The translations under genes were made by a program, and so were the position numbers. The notes beneath the pieces were generated by a model, which was not told the origin of the DNA, searched no databases, and saw only the letters and a list, made by a program, of their open reading frames with translations. 64,000 nt of DNA from an uncultured Hymenobacter sp. (GTDB taxonomy: Bacteria; Bacteroidota; Bacteroidia; Cytophagales; Hymenobacteraceae), in assembly GCA_913776615.1 (NCBI GenBank), contig CAJYPK010000034.1:1-64000 (forward strand), in the 5' to 3' direction. Positions 16,310 through 25,239 of this stretch are shown piece after piece (the stretch's first letter is position 1; each line of letters begins with the position of its first letter).

Positions 16310-17734
16310 CTACCGAAACGGCAGCCGTACTACAAATTCGGTAAACTCGCCTTCCTCGCTATCCACGGTTAGCGTGCCGCCGTGGCCTTTGGCAACGATG
16401 TCGTGGGCCAGCGACAGCCCCAGGCCGGTACCTTCGCCGCTGGGCTTAGTGGTGAAGAAGGGCTGAAAGATCTTGCTCCGCACCGCCGCCGGGATGCCGG
16501 TCCCGTTGTCGCGGATGCAGATTTCGACTTCCTCCTCGGCCCGGCGCGTGCGCACGCTCACAGTGGGCGCGTAACCGGGCTCACCGCGCTGCTGGCGCTT
16601 CTGCACGGCGTAGAAGGCGTTGGTGAACAGGTTGAGCAGCACCCGGCCCAAGTCGCCGGGCACGGCGGGCACCAGCGGCAGCAGCGCGGCAAAATCGGTG
16701 TTGAGCGTGGCGTTGAAAGACTTGTCCTTGGCCCGCAGGCCGTGGTAGGCCAGGCGTAAATATTCGTCGGCCAAGGCGTTGACATCGGTGGGCTGACGCT
16801 CGCCGGTACTCTGGCGTGAGTGAGCCAGCATCCCGCGCACGATGCTGGCCGCCCGCTGGCCGTGCTGATTGATTTTATGCAGGTTGTGGCGCAGGTCGCT
16901 CAGCAATTCGTCTTCCAGGCCAGTGTCGGGCGTAGGGCTGGCCTGCTCGGCTTCCAGCTCAGATACTAGCTCTTGGCTGACGTCGGCGAAGTTGTTGACG
17001 AAGTTGAGCGGGTTTTGAATCTCGTGGGCGATGCCCGCCGTGAGCTCGCCCAGGCTGGCCATTTTCTCGCGCTGGATAAGCTGCTGCTGCGTGGCGCGTA
17101 GCTCATTCAGCGCGATTTGCAGCTCGTCGGATTGCTGGGTGAGCGTAGCGGTCCGCACCGCCACGAGATGCTCCAGCTCTGCCTTGCGGGCGGCGGCCTC
17201 TTGCAGTTGAGCTTCCTCTTCGGCCCGCTGGGCCTGCTCCTTCAGCGCGGCTTTCTTTTGGTAGAAACCCAGGATTAAGAACCCAAAAAACCACATAAAA
17301 TTCAGCTGCCCCCACTGCTTGAAGTAGGTACTGAACGGCTTTACAAATTGGTAGCCCGCCAGGTACATGCCCAGTTCTGTTATCCGGTACAGGCTGGGCA
17401 CTACCATCCCCCACAGCACCATGACCGCCGGGCGGTACGTCCGCACCTGCCACAGCACGGCGACCACCGCCCCGTACACAAACAGGATATACCACTTGCG
17501 CAGGCTGGCATCGACGTAGCCCAGCCAGCCGGTGATGCCGAAGCCAACCACCGCCGGCACCCACAGCCATAACAGCCAAAAGCGGGCACGCGGCAGGTGC
17601 CGGGGCTTATCGAGCAGACTGCGCACTAGTATCGCCATCACCAGTCCCAAAATGGCGGCCGACAGGAGGCTGAGGTTGTAATGCGATTTCCAGCTAGCGA
17701 TGTCGAGCTGCTCTTGCAGGTGGCTGTCGTTCAT
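16310..17734 (-). CDS. Membrane sensor histidine kinase (second paralogue)
   Basis: A 474-residue protein with about five or six membrane segments in the first 165 residues, a coiled coil to about 225, then EKMASLGELTAGIAHEIQNP (phospho-His237) and an HATPase with DNGTGIP and FFTTKPSGEGTGLGLSL. The kinase core matches the neighbour at 14899, but the membrane sensor regions differ, so this is a duplicated kinase with diverged inputs. The ATG at 17734 (MNDSHLQEQ) is preferred to an upstream non-ATG start. It is 43 bp upstream of the next kinase and likely begins the operon. Confidence 0.92.
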   Translation of the reverse strand: MNDSHLQEQLDIASWKSHYNLSLLSAAILGLVMAILVRSLLDKPRHLPRARFWLLWLWVPAVVGFGITGWLGYVDASLRKWYILFVYGAVVAVLWQVRTYRPAVMVLWGMVVPSLYRITELGMYLAGYQFVKPFSTYFKQWGQLNFMWFFGFLILGFYQKKAALKEQAQRAEEEAQLQEAAARKAELEHLVAVRTATLTQQSDELQIALNELRATQQQLIQREKMASLGELTAGIAHEIQNPLNFVNNFADVSQELVSELEAEQASPTPDTGLEDELLSDLRHNLHKINQHGQRAASIVRGMLAHSRQSTGERQPTDVNALADEYLRLAYHGLRAKDKSFNATLNTDFAALLPLVPAVPGDLGRVLLNLFTNAFYAVQKRQQRGEPGYAPTVSVRTRRAEEEVEICIRDNGTGIPAAVRSKIFQPFFTTKPSGEGTGLGLSLAHDIVAKGHGGTLTVDSEEGEFTEFVVRLPFR

Positions 17735-17793
17735 GGCCGTAAAGTTGCACCCGGCGACCACGGTGCGCAAGCTGGCAGGTAGCCGGAAGCGCC

Positions 17794-18963
17794 TTAGCCC
17801 AGCACCTGCTCAGCAGCGGCGCGCTCGGCGGGCGTATTCACGTTGCGCAGGGCCTCGCCCCCGGGTGTGGGCAGCACTTCAACATCACTGTTGATAAGCA
17901 TCTTACGCGGGCACGAATAGCCCATTCCCAGAAAACGCAGTAGTTCAGGATAGGCCCGCGGCTCGAAGATGGTGATGAGCGGCTCCGGAAACTCATTGTC
18001 GGGGCTCCGGAAAGCCGTGGCCAGCCGGGCGGGCTGGCGGCCGGCCACCAACTGGCGCAGCACATCGGCGGTGAGAAAGGGCAGGTCGCAGGCCAGCACC
18101 AGCCACGCCGCGTTGGGGTCGTGCCGGAACGCCGACAAGATGCCGCCCAGCGGCCCCAGCCCCAGAAAGGTATCGGGCAGCGGCCGGAGGCCAGCGGGCA
18201 GCTCGGCCGCTTGCTCGGCCCGTACCGACACGAACACCTCCTGGCACACCTCGGCCAGCAGGCCGGCGGCTACCTCGCGCTGCTCGCGGCCGCCGGGGCC
18301 GTAGCGCAGACGGCCTTTGTCGGTCTGCATCCGCTGGCTAAGGCCGCCAGCCAGCACAAGACCGTGCAATGGGGCCTGCCGGGCGGCCAGCCACTGCTGC
18401 ACCCAGGCGGCCAGGCCCGCCACGTTGGCCAGGGCGAAGCGGGGCAGCGTGGCGTGGTGCGGCAGGTGGGCTTGCAGATAGTCGGGAATCTCCGTGATGC
18501 CCTCGGCCAGCACGAAGGCTTGCACGTCGCTGAGCTTGTCGAGCTTGTGGGCTAATGATTTACGCGGGTCGATGAGCACAACTTGCTGGCTGGCGCGGAA
18601 GTGGTTGCCGTTGACCAGCGCGAGGCTCGCCCCGGCCAGCAGAGCGGGCTGCGAAAAGCGGTCGAGGGCGCGGCGCTCGTCGAGGCGGCGAAAGTGGATT
18701 TTGTCGGTTAGCTCGGCGTAAGCCCCGGCTTGCAGCAGCGGGCTGAGGGCCTGGGCCTCGTCGGCGTCGCCGCTGGCGTGGTCGGCATCGACGTAGCCCA
18801 CGCGGTGGCCGGTGGGGGCCAGCGCGGCCGTGAGGCGGGCGGCCAGCCGCTGAATATCGCCGCAGGGCGCGCCGATAAACGCCAGCTCGTGGCGGGCAAA
18901 TTCGCCCAGGGCGGGGCGGGCGAGGTCGGCGTGCTTGGAGCGGGGGGCGGGGGTATTCGTCAT
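17794..18963 (-). CDS. mobA: Molybdenum cofactor guanylyltransferase with MobB-like N-terminal region
   Basis: A 389-residue protein. The C-terminal half (about 200-389) is MobA: LVLAGGLSQRMQTDKGRLRYG nucleotide-binding motif and LACDLPFL, for transfer of GMP to molybdopterin. The N-terminal half resembles MobB in layout (FIGAPCGDIQRLAARL), but the expected P-loop G-x4-GK[ST] is absent, so GTP binding there is doubtful. The ATG at 18963 (MTNTPAP) was chosen. It is divergent from moeA, 73 bp away. It supplies the bis-MGD cofactor probably needed by the oxidoreductase at 22261. Confidence 0.85.
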   Translation of the reverse strand: MTNTPAPRSKHADLARPALGEFARHELAFIGAPCGDIQRLAARLTAALAPTGHRVGYVDADHASGDADEAQALSPLLQAGAYAELTDKIHFRRLDERRALDRFSQPALLAGASLALVNGNHFRASQQVVLIDPRKSLAHKLDKLSDVQAFVLAEGITEIPDYLQAHLPHHATLPRFALANVAGLAAWVQQWLAARQAPLHGLVLAGGLSQRMQTDKGRLRYGPGGREQREVAAGLLAEVCQEVFVSVRAEQAAELPAGLRPLPDTFLGLGPLGGILSAFRHDPNAAWLVLACDLPFLTADVLRQLVAGRQPARLATAFRSPDNEFPEPLITIFEPRAYPELLRFLGMGYSCPRKMLINSDVEVLPTPGGEALRNVNTPAERAAAEQVLG

Positions 18964-19036
18964 GGCGTCACAACAATTAGGCGGCAAATTGGCTTGAAAT
19001 TATCCCGCCTACGTTCATTTTATTCCTGCTTCCTAC

Positions 19037-20248
19037 GTGCTTTCCGTCGAAGACGCTACCCGCCAGGTGCTGGCCACCGCCCGCCCGCTGCCCTCCAAAA
19101 CCGTGCCGCTGGCCCAGGCCGTGGGCCGCGTGCTGCGCCAAGACGTAGTGGCCGACCGCGACTTCCCGCCCTACCCCCGCGTCACGATGGACGGCATCGC
19201 CTTGCAGTTTAGCACTTTGCAGGCCGGGCAGCTTACTTTTGCCATCGAGCGCACCCAGCTGGCCGGGGCCGCGCCCCAGCCGCTGGCCGATTCCCAGGCC
19301 GCCGTGGAGATCATGACCGGGGCCGTTTTACCGCCCGGCACCGATACCGTTATCCGCTACGAAGACGTGGAGTTCAGCCACGAGCCCAGTCGCCGGGCTA
19401 CCGTGCGCGTGCTCCCGCCCCGCGCCGGCCACAACGTCCACGCCCAGGGCAGCGACCAGCCGGCCGGCGCGCGCCTGCTGACTCCCGGCCGCGTGCTGAG
19501 CCCCGCCGAAATCGCGGTGGCCGCCACCGTGGGGGCCGCTACCCTGGCCGTGACGCGCCGCCCGCGCCTGGCCGTGGTAAGTACCGGCGACGAAATCGTG
19601 GACGTCACGGCCATACCCCTCCCCCACCAGATTCGGCGCTCCAACGGCCCCATGCTGAGCGCCGCGCTGGCCCTGGCTGGCTGCGAAAGCCAGGAGTTTC
19701 ACTTGCGCGACGATTTAGCTTCGCTCAAAGAAGAATTACCGGCGCTGCTGACCAATTTCGACGCCGTCTTACTGAGCGGCGGCGTCTCGAAGGGCCAGGC
19801 CGATTTTCTGCCGCAGGCGCTGCGCGAGTCGGGCGTGCGGGAGATTTTTCACCGGGTGGCGCAGCGGCCGGGGCAGCCCTTCTGGTTTGGGCAGGCACCG
19901 GGCGGCGCGGTGGTATTCGCGCTGCCCGGCAACCCGGTAGCCACCTTCGCCAATTATTACCGCTACGTGCAGCCCTGGCTGCGCCAGTGCCAGGGGCTGC
20001 CCGCCGAAGCCAGCCAGCCGGCTTTCGCGGAGCTGGCTGGCCCGGTCGAGTTCAAGCCCGCGCTTACTTATTTTCTGGCCGTGCGGCTGGAGCACGCCGC
20101 CGATGGTCGCCTGCTGGCCTACCCGGCCCCGACTGCCGGCTCGGGCGATTTGGCCGGCCTGCTGGCGGCTGACGGGCTAGTAGAGTTGGCGGCAGAGCAA
20201 ACGCAGTTTGCGGCGGGAAGTGTGTGGCCAGTGTGGCGGTTTAGGTGA
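19037..20248 (+). CDS. moeA: Molybdopterin molybdenumtransferase
   Basis: A 403-residue enzyme that inserts molybdate into adenylylated molybdopterin. Features: FPPYPRVTMDGIAL near residue 43, EIMTGAVLPPGTDTVI, STGDEI, SNGPMLSAAL, LLSGGVSKGQADFL, and VFALPGNPVATF. The start is a GTG at 19037 (LSVEDATRQVL); no ATG fits. It forms a divergent pair with mobA. Confidence 0.93.
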   Translation: MLSVEDATRQVLATARPLPSKTVPLAQAVGRVLRQDVVADRDFPPYPRVTMDGIALQFSTLQAGQLTFAIERTQLAGAAPQPLADSQAAVEIMTGAVLPPGTDTVIRYEDVEFSHEPSRRATVRVLPPRAGHNVHAQGSDQPAGARLLTPGRVLSPAEIAVAATVGAATLAVTRRPRLAVVSTGDEIVDVTAIPLPHQIRRSNGPMLSAALALAGCESQEFHLRDDLASLKEELPALLTNFDAVLLSGGVSKGQADFLPQALRESGVREIFHRVAQRPGQPFWFGQAPGGAVVFALPGNPVATFANYYRYVQPWLRQCQGLPAEASQPAFAELAGPVEFKPALTYFLAVRLEHAADGRLLAYPAPTAGSGDLAGLLAADGLVELAAEQTQFAAGSVWPVWRFR

Positions 20249-20302
20249 TTTTACACCGAGCAACTCTTAGGCAGGGTACACATTTATACTAGCCAGGCGC
20301 GT

Positions 20303-20427
20303 GGACCTCACCCCCGGCCCCCTCTCCTTGGGGAGAGGGGGAGCCAACCGCAACCAACCGCAAGCTGACTTATGCAGTCGTCAGGCTCCCCCTCTCCCCA
20401 AGGAGAGGGGGCTGGGGGGTGAGGTCC
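20303..20427. repeat. Long inverted repeat with nested hairpins, 43- and 44-bp arms
   Basis: Arm 20303-20345 begins GGACCTCACCCCCGGCCCCC; arm 20384-20427 is its near-perfect reverse complement. Each arm also contains its own small hairpin (CCTCTCCTTGGGGAGAGG). It lies between the ends of convergent moeA and the small MFS gene. CCTCACCCCC-GGCCCCCTCTCC sequences are seen in intergenic regions of many bacteria. No gene is evident in 20249-20460. Confidence 0.85.
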
Positions 20428-20460
20428 CCACGATAGATAGCGTAAAAGGATACCATGGTC

Positions 20461-20607
20461 TTACTTAAACAGCGCCAACGCTTTAATAAACGTTTGCGAC
20501 ACGCCCCAGGCCAGCGGGATGCCCACGTAGAGCCAGGCCAACACGGCCGAGCCGCCGCGGGCTTCTTCGATAGCTGCCGGGGCAGCGGAGGGTTGATGCG
20601 GATTCAT
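20461..20607 (-). CDS. Small single-helix partner of the OFA transporter
   Basis: A 48-residue protein starting MNPHQPSAAP with one hydrophobic helix (AVLAWLYVGIPLAWGVSQTF). It begins 26 bp after the end of the OFA-family transporter and has the form of the short proteins annotated as MFS transporter small subunit that accompany OFA-family members. It is too short for standard gene finding, but it has an ATG, a clean stop and conserved placement. Role: probably stabilises or tunes the transporter (inference). Confidence 0.7.
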   Translation of the reverse strand: MNPHQPSAAPAAIEEARGGSAVLAWLYVGIPLAWGVSQTFIKALALFK

Positions 20608-20633
20608 AGTGCGGAATAAAGTAAAGGACGGAC

Positions 20634-22046
20634 TTAATGGCCGCCGGCTTCGATGGTGACGGGGCCTTTTTCCTGGTATTTCTCGTTCACGGCCGTTACA
20701 GCCAGGTCGGCCAGGAAGCCGACTACGAGCAGGCCGGCCATGGTGTAAAAGACGTTTTGATAAGCTGCCGCGCCAGTCAGGCCCTTCTGCTTGGCGCTAT
20801 CGTGCAGCAGGTGGACGATAAGCGGCCCCAGCACGCCGGCCGTGCTCCAAGCGGTGAGCAGGCGACCGTGAATGGCCCCCACCTGGTATTTGCCGAACAA
20901 GTCGGACAGGTAGGCCGGGGCGGTGGCGAAGCCCCCGCCGTACATACTGATAATCACGCAGGCCACTACCACGTACAGCGTCAATTGCAAGTTGTGGCCG
21001 AGGGTCGGAATCAGCGCGTACAGCACCACGCCCAGGCCGAAGTAAATCAAGTAGATGAGCTTACGACCGATTTTATCCGAGGCCGACGACCAGAAGAAGC
21101 GCCCCAGCAGGTTGAACAAGCTCAGCAGGCCCACGAAGCCAGCGGCAGCGGCGGCCGTGACGCCCCGGCCCGCGCCCATTGCCGCGTCGGAAAAAGTCTC
21201 TTGAATGAGCGGCGAGGCCGTTTCGAGCACCCCGATGCCCGCCGTTACGTTGCAGAGCAGCACCACCCACAGCAGCCAGAACTGCGGGGTTTTGATGGCA
21301 TTGTCGGCCGATACGTTGCCGGTCGTAATGAGCGCATTGTGCTCCTCGCTGGGCACGTAGCCGGCGGGTTTCCAGTCGTCGGCTGGCACGCGGATAGTCC
21401 AGACGCCAAACTGCATGAACAGTAGGTAGATGATCCCCATCGCGATAAATGCGGGGGCCACGCCCTGCGGGGCCGAGCCCTTAAACTGATTCATGAGCGC
21501 CACGGCCAGCGGCGAGCCGATCATGGCCCCGCCACCGAAGCCCATGATGGCCATGCCCGTCGCCACGCCCTTGCGGTCGGGAAACCACTTGATGAGCGTA
21601 CTCACCGGCGAGATGTAGCCGATACCCAGCCCGATGCCCCCCACGAAACCGTAGCCGAAGTACACCAGCCAGATATTGTGCAGGCTCACGCCCAGCGAGG
21701 CAATTAAAAAGCCCCCGCCAAAGCACAGCGAAGCCGCCAGCATGGCTTTGCGCGGCCCAACCCGCTCCAGCCACTTGCCAAACAACGCCGCCGACAACCC
21801 CAGTAACACGATGGCAATGGAAAAGGTAAACCCAATCTGCGTGGGCGTCCAGTCGCCGGGCGCGGGGTTGGCCGGGTCGCCGCTGAGCAGCGAGCCCAGT
21901 GGCTTATTGAACACGCTGAAGGCGTAGGCCTGCCCGATGGCCAGGTGAATGGCCAACGCGGCGGGCGGCACCAGCCAGCGGTTGTAGCCGGGCGGCGCGA
22001 TGGTGCGGCTGCGGTCGAGGAGCGGCGCGGAAGAGGTATCAGCCAT
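20634..22046 (-). CDS. OFA-family MFS transporter (oxalate/formate antiporter-like)
   Basis: A 470-residue integral membrane protein with twelve hydrophobic segments. It matches the OFA family: NRWLVPPAALAIHLAIGQAYAFSVF at the first helix, the WTPTQIGFTFSIAIV segment, GFVGGIGLGIGYISPVSTLIKWFPDRKGVATGMAI, and SDKIGRKLIYL in the second half. Substrate within the family varies (oxalate/formate, other monocarboxylates), so a role in formate or oxalate movement is suggested only by the adjacent formate-dehydrogenase-like gene. The start at 22046 gives MADTSSAPLL. Confidence 0.85.
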   Translation of the reverse strand: MADTSSAPLLDRSRTIAPPGYNRWLVPPAALAIHLAIGQAYAFSVFNKPLGSLLSGDPANPAPGDWTPTQIGFTFSIAIVLLGLSAALFGKWLERVGPRKAMLAASLCFGGGFLIASLGVSLHNIWLVYFGYGFVGGIGLGIGYISPVSTLIKWFPDRKGVATGMAIMGFGGGAMIGSPLAVALMNQFKGSAPQGVAPAFIAMGIIYLLFMQFGVWTIRVPADDWKPAGYVPSEEHNALITTGNVSADNAIKTPQFWLLWVVLLCNVTAGIGVLETASPLIQETFSDAAMGAGRGVTAAAAAGFVGLLSLFNLLGRFFWSSASDKIGRKLIYLIYFGLGVVLYALIPTLGHNLQLTLYVVVACVIISMYGGGFATAPAYLSDLFGKYQVGAIHGRLLTAWSTAGVLGPLIVHLLHDSAKQKGLTGAAAYQNVFYTMAGLLVVGFLADLAVTAVNEKYQEKGPVTIEAGGH

Positions 22047-22211
22047 AGGGGTGGGAATAAGGATGAAGGGACGTTGGGGAAGCGCAGCTTACCGACGGTG
22101 AGTAGTTACGGGGTCGCGTGGCTACCACTTCTCAGCTGGACTATGCGAGCACTGCGTTGAGTGGCTGGCACGGCTAGTTGTGTACTGTAAACAAGCCGAT
22201 TGGGTTAAAAA

Positions 22212-22243
22212 GAAAACCCCTGGCTGACCGGCCAGGGGTTTTC
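22212..22243 (-). terminator. Terminator after the FdhF/YdeP gene
   Basis: The minus strand has GAAAACCCCTGGC, a small loop and its complement, followed by TTTTCTTTTT. It lies 18 nt after the stop of the oxidoreductase gene and separates it from the OFA transporter. Confidence 0.8.
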
Positions 22244-22260
22244 ACAACCAAAGCGGGCCG

Positions 22261-24825
22261 CTACGCGGGCACGGCCTGCTGGCGGGACTTCTGCCCCTGG
22301 GCTCCGCTGGCAACCTTGCTCGGCACCACCGTTACGACCACGTACTTCGAAGTAGGCGTGTTGCTCGTTTTGGCGACGCTGGCAATCGGCACCAGTGGGT
22401 TGGCCTCGGGGAAATAAGCCGACACGTTGCCCTTTGGAATGTCGTAGGGCACCGCGATAAATTTCTCCACCGTGCGCTGCTCACCCTCGAAGTGGCTCGT
22501 AATGTCGATAACGTCCTTGGCCTTGAGGCCGCGCTCGGCCATGTCGGCCTTGTTCATGAACAGCACCCGGCGCTCGCCGTGGATGCCCCGGTAGCGGTCG
22601 TTGTAGTCGTAGATGGTGGTGTTGAACTGGTCGTGGCTACGCACCGTCATCAGCACGAGCTGGCCGGGCTCCAGGCTATATTTTTCCAGTTCGGTGGTGG
22701 TGAAATTAGCCTTGCCGTTTTGGGTCGTGAACTTGCGCTCGCGGGGGCCGTTGGGCAGGTAGAAGCCGCCGGGCTGCCGCAGCTGCTCGTTGAATTTCTC
22801 GAAGCCGGGAATCACGCGCGATACGTGGTCACGAATCACGTCGTAGTTCTCGGTCATGGCTACCCAGTCGGCCACGTTGGTGCGGTCGGGGCCGAGCGTG
22901 GCGATGGCCACGCCGGCCAGGATGGCCACCTCACTCATCATGTTGTGGCCTTCGAGCGGCACGAGTACGCCCTTGTTTTGGCTCACCACGCCCATCGAGT
23001 TTTCGCAGCTCGTCATCTGGTGGCCGCTCTTTTGCATGTCGATGTCGGCGTGCGTGAAGCAGGGCAACAGCAGGCTGGTCTTACCGGTGGTGAGGTGGCC
23101 GCGGTTGAGCTTGGTGCCCACGTATACGGTCAGGTTTTGCTTGCGCATCCCCTCGGCAATGACCTCGGTGTCGGGGCCAGCGGCCAGCAGGTTGCCCCCC
23201 AGGCTGAAGAAGACCTTGACGTTGCCGTGGTACATCTGCCTGATAGTCTCCACGGTATCGAATCCGTGTTCGTAAGGCGGCTGGAAATTGAATTCCTTGC
23301 CCAGCGCATCCTGAAATACCTTGGTGGGCTGCTCCCACACGCCCATTGTGCGGTCGCCCTGCACGTTGGAGTGGCCCCGCACCGGGCAGGTACCCGCGCC
23401 GGGCTTGCCGATGGCCCCTTTCATGAGTTGCAGGTTGACAATTTCCTGAATGGTTTGCACGCCCTGGCGCTGTTGCGTCACGCCCATAGCCCAGCAAGTC
23501 ACGATTTTCTGCTTGCGGGCAATAATGTTGGCCGCTTCCAATAGCAGCTCCCGGCTGATACCGCTCAGCGTCTCGATATCCTCCCAACTCGTATTGCGGA
23601 TATTCTGCTCAAACGACTCGAAGCCCGTGGTATACTGCTTGATAAACTCGTGGTCCACCACCTGCCCGGGGTTGCGGTCCTCGGCCTCGAAAAGGTGCTT
23701 CATAATGCCGCGCAGCAGGGCCATATCGCCATCCACCCGCACTTGCAAAAACAAGTCGGTAATCGGCGTACCGTCGCCCAGCAGCACCCCCAGCGCCTTG
23801 ATGGGGTTCATGAAGTCCTGCGGGTTTTTGAAGTGGTTGAGGCCCGCCTCAATCAACGGATTCACGCTGATAATTTTAGCCCCGTTTTTCTTGGCCTTTT
23901 GCAAAGCCGTGAGCATCCGCGGGTGATTGGTACCCGGGTTCTGGCCGATGATGAGAATCACCTCCGCCTCGTGGATGTCATTAAGCGTCACCGAGCCCTT
24001 GCCCAGGCCCAGCGTGGGGCTCAATGCTGCCCCGCTGCTTTCGTGGCACATGTTGGAGCAATCGGGCAAGTTGTTAGTCCCTAATTGCTTGGCGAATAGC
24101 TGAAACAGAAAGGCCGGCTCGTTGGGCACCTTGCCCGAGGTGTAGAAAGCTGCCTCGTTGGGTGAGGCCAGCGCGTTGAGCTCGCGGCCAATCAGCTCGA
24201 AGGCCTCGGGCCACTCGATGGGCTCGTAGTGGGTGCCACCGGGGCGCTTCACCATCGGGTGCGTGAGGCGCCCCAGGTTGTTCTGGTCGCGGTCGGTCAT
24301 GCGCGAGAGCTCAGCCAGGCTGTGCTTGGCAAACACCTCGGGGCCGCAGGCCCGCTCGTCGGCATCGGAGGCGGTGGCCTTCGCGCCGTTTTCGCAAAAC
24401 TCGGCCACCGAGCGGTGGTCGTCGGGATCGGGCCAGGCGCAGGACGAGCAGTCGAAGCCGTCCTTCTGGTTCATCTTGAGCAGCCCGTGGGTACCCCGCG
24501 TGAGGCCCGCCTCACCCCAGTTAAACTCCATCGACTTGATAACTGCCTGCACGCCGGCCGCGATTTTCATGCGGTTTTCGAGCTTGAGGCCGGTAAACTC
24601 TTCGGTGGGCTGGGCCAGTACGGGGTTGTGGTACTTGGCACCGGCTACGTCGGGGGCGGGAATGGACATTTGGTCGCGCTCGTTTTGGGGGTCGGGTCGG
24701 TAGTGGTCGGGCGCGGGGGCCGTGCCTTGCTCGGCCCGCTGGCCACTTTTGGGCGTGTTTCTCTCGGCGCCTTGCTGCTCCGTTTTACCAGCGTGGCCGG
24801 GATTGTTGATGGGAGATTCTTCCAT
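22261..24825 (-). CDS. FdhF/YdeP-family molybdopterin oxidoreductase
   Basis: An 854-residue relative of formate dehydrogenase H. The first 50 residues are a low-complexity tail. FeS-type cysteines occur in DGFDCSSCAWPD (about 126 and 129) and EFCENG (about 144); a Cys rather than selenocysteine occupies the likely Mo-ligand site in DCSNMCHESSG (about 260). The molybdopterin domains follow (IGQNPGTNHPRML, FFSLGGNLLAAGPD, TKLNRGHLTTG). The C-terminal domain has RSHDQFNTTIYDYNDRYRGI. The physiological substrate of YdeP-like enzymes is not settled. The ATG at 24825 (MEESPINN) is preferred to a TTG 27 bp upstream. Neighbouring fdhD fits a sulfurated Mo-bisPGD enzyme. Confidence 0.88.
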   Translation of the reverse strand: MEESPINNPGHAGKTEQQGAERNTPKSGQRAEQGTAPAPDHYRPDPQNERDQMSIPAPDVAGAKYHNPVLAQPTEEFTGLKLENRMKIAAGVQAVIKSMEFNWGEAGLTRGTHGLLKMNQKDGFDCSSCAWPDPDDHRSVAEFCENGAKATASDADERACGPEVFAKHSLAELSRMTDRDQNNLGRLTHPMVKRPGGTHYEPIEWPEAFELIGRELNALASPNEAAFYTSGKVPNEPAFLFQLFAKQLGTNNLPDCSNMCHESSGAALSPTLGLGKGSVTLNDIHEAEVILIIGQNPGTNHPRMLTALQKAKKNGAKIISVNPLIEAGLNHFKNPQDFMNPIKALGVLLGDGTPITDLFLQVRVDGDMALLRGIMKHLFEAEDRNPGQVVDHEFIKQYTTGFESFEQNIRNTSWEDIETLSGISRELLLEAANIIARKQKIVTCWAMGVTQQRQGVQTIQEIVNLQLMKGAIGKPGAGTCPVRGHSNVQGDRTMGVWEQPTKVFQDALGKEFNFQPPYEHGFDTVETIRQMYHGNVKVFFSLGGNLLAAGPDTEVIAEGMRKQNLTVYVGTKLNRGHLTTGKTSLLLPCFTHADIDMQKSGHQMTSCENSMGVVSQNKGVLVPLEGHNMMSEVAILAGVAIATLGPDRTNVADWVAMTENYDVIRDHVSRVIPGFEKFNEQLRQPGGFYLPNGPRERKFTTQNGKANFTTTELEKYSLEPGQLVLMTVRSHDQFNTTIYDYNDRYRGIHGERRVLFMNKADMAERGLKAKDVIDITSHFEGEQRTVEKFIAVPYDIPKGNVSAYFPEANPLVPIASVAKTSNTPTSKYVVVTVVPSKVASGAQGQKSRQQAVPA

Positions 24826-24901
24826 AAAATAGCTAGCAAATGGGTGGGACAAGACGCTGGAAATAACTAAGACTGACCGTTACCCGGCCTCCTTGGCAAG
24901 G

Positions 24902-25237
24902 CTAATGGTCCCGGTCGAGGTCTTTCTCCACTACGATACGTAATTCCTGGCCTTCGGCTACTAAAATCTGCCCTTTAAAGCCAATGTTTTCGGTATCAGC
25001 CCACTGCCGGGCTACGGAGGCTGGCACTTCTATGGCCAGTGCCCCAGTCTCGTAGCGTAGCTGCACGGCCGGAGCGGGGTTGGCTTCGGGCAAGCGCTCT
25101 AGGGCGTAGGTAAAAGTTTGCCCAGCGCCGGGGCCAAACGCGATGGTCTGGGCTACCCGGCCGGTCGCGGCAAACTCGCGCACCTCGGCTTCGGAGAGGC
25201 GCAGGCGGAGCGAATTTTCTTCCAATCGCAGCTTCAT
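24902..25237 (-). CDS. DUF7009-like small protein
   Basis: A 111-residue protein beginning MKLRLEENSLRLRLSEAEVR, a pattern I associate with small proteins of unknown function found next to formate dehydrogenase accessory genes in Bacteroidota. No catalytic motif is visible; it looks like a beta-rich single domain with many conserved small positions. It lies between fdhD and the oxidoreductase and is probably part of the same transcription unit. Dispersed repeat copy B abuts its start codon. Confidence 0.6.
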   Translation of the reverse strand: MKLRLEENSLRLRLSEAEVREFAATGRVAQTIAFGPGAGQTFTYALERLPEANPAPAVQLRYETGALAIEVPASVARQWADTENIGFKGQILVAEGQELRIVVEKDLDRDH

Positions 25238-25239
25238 GG

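Noticed and set aside
22492..23544. 350-codon open frame opposite the FdhF/YdeP gene
   Set aside because: No motif, and the oxidoreductase is clear on the minus strand.
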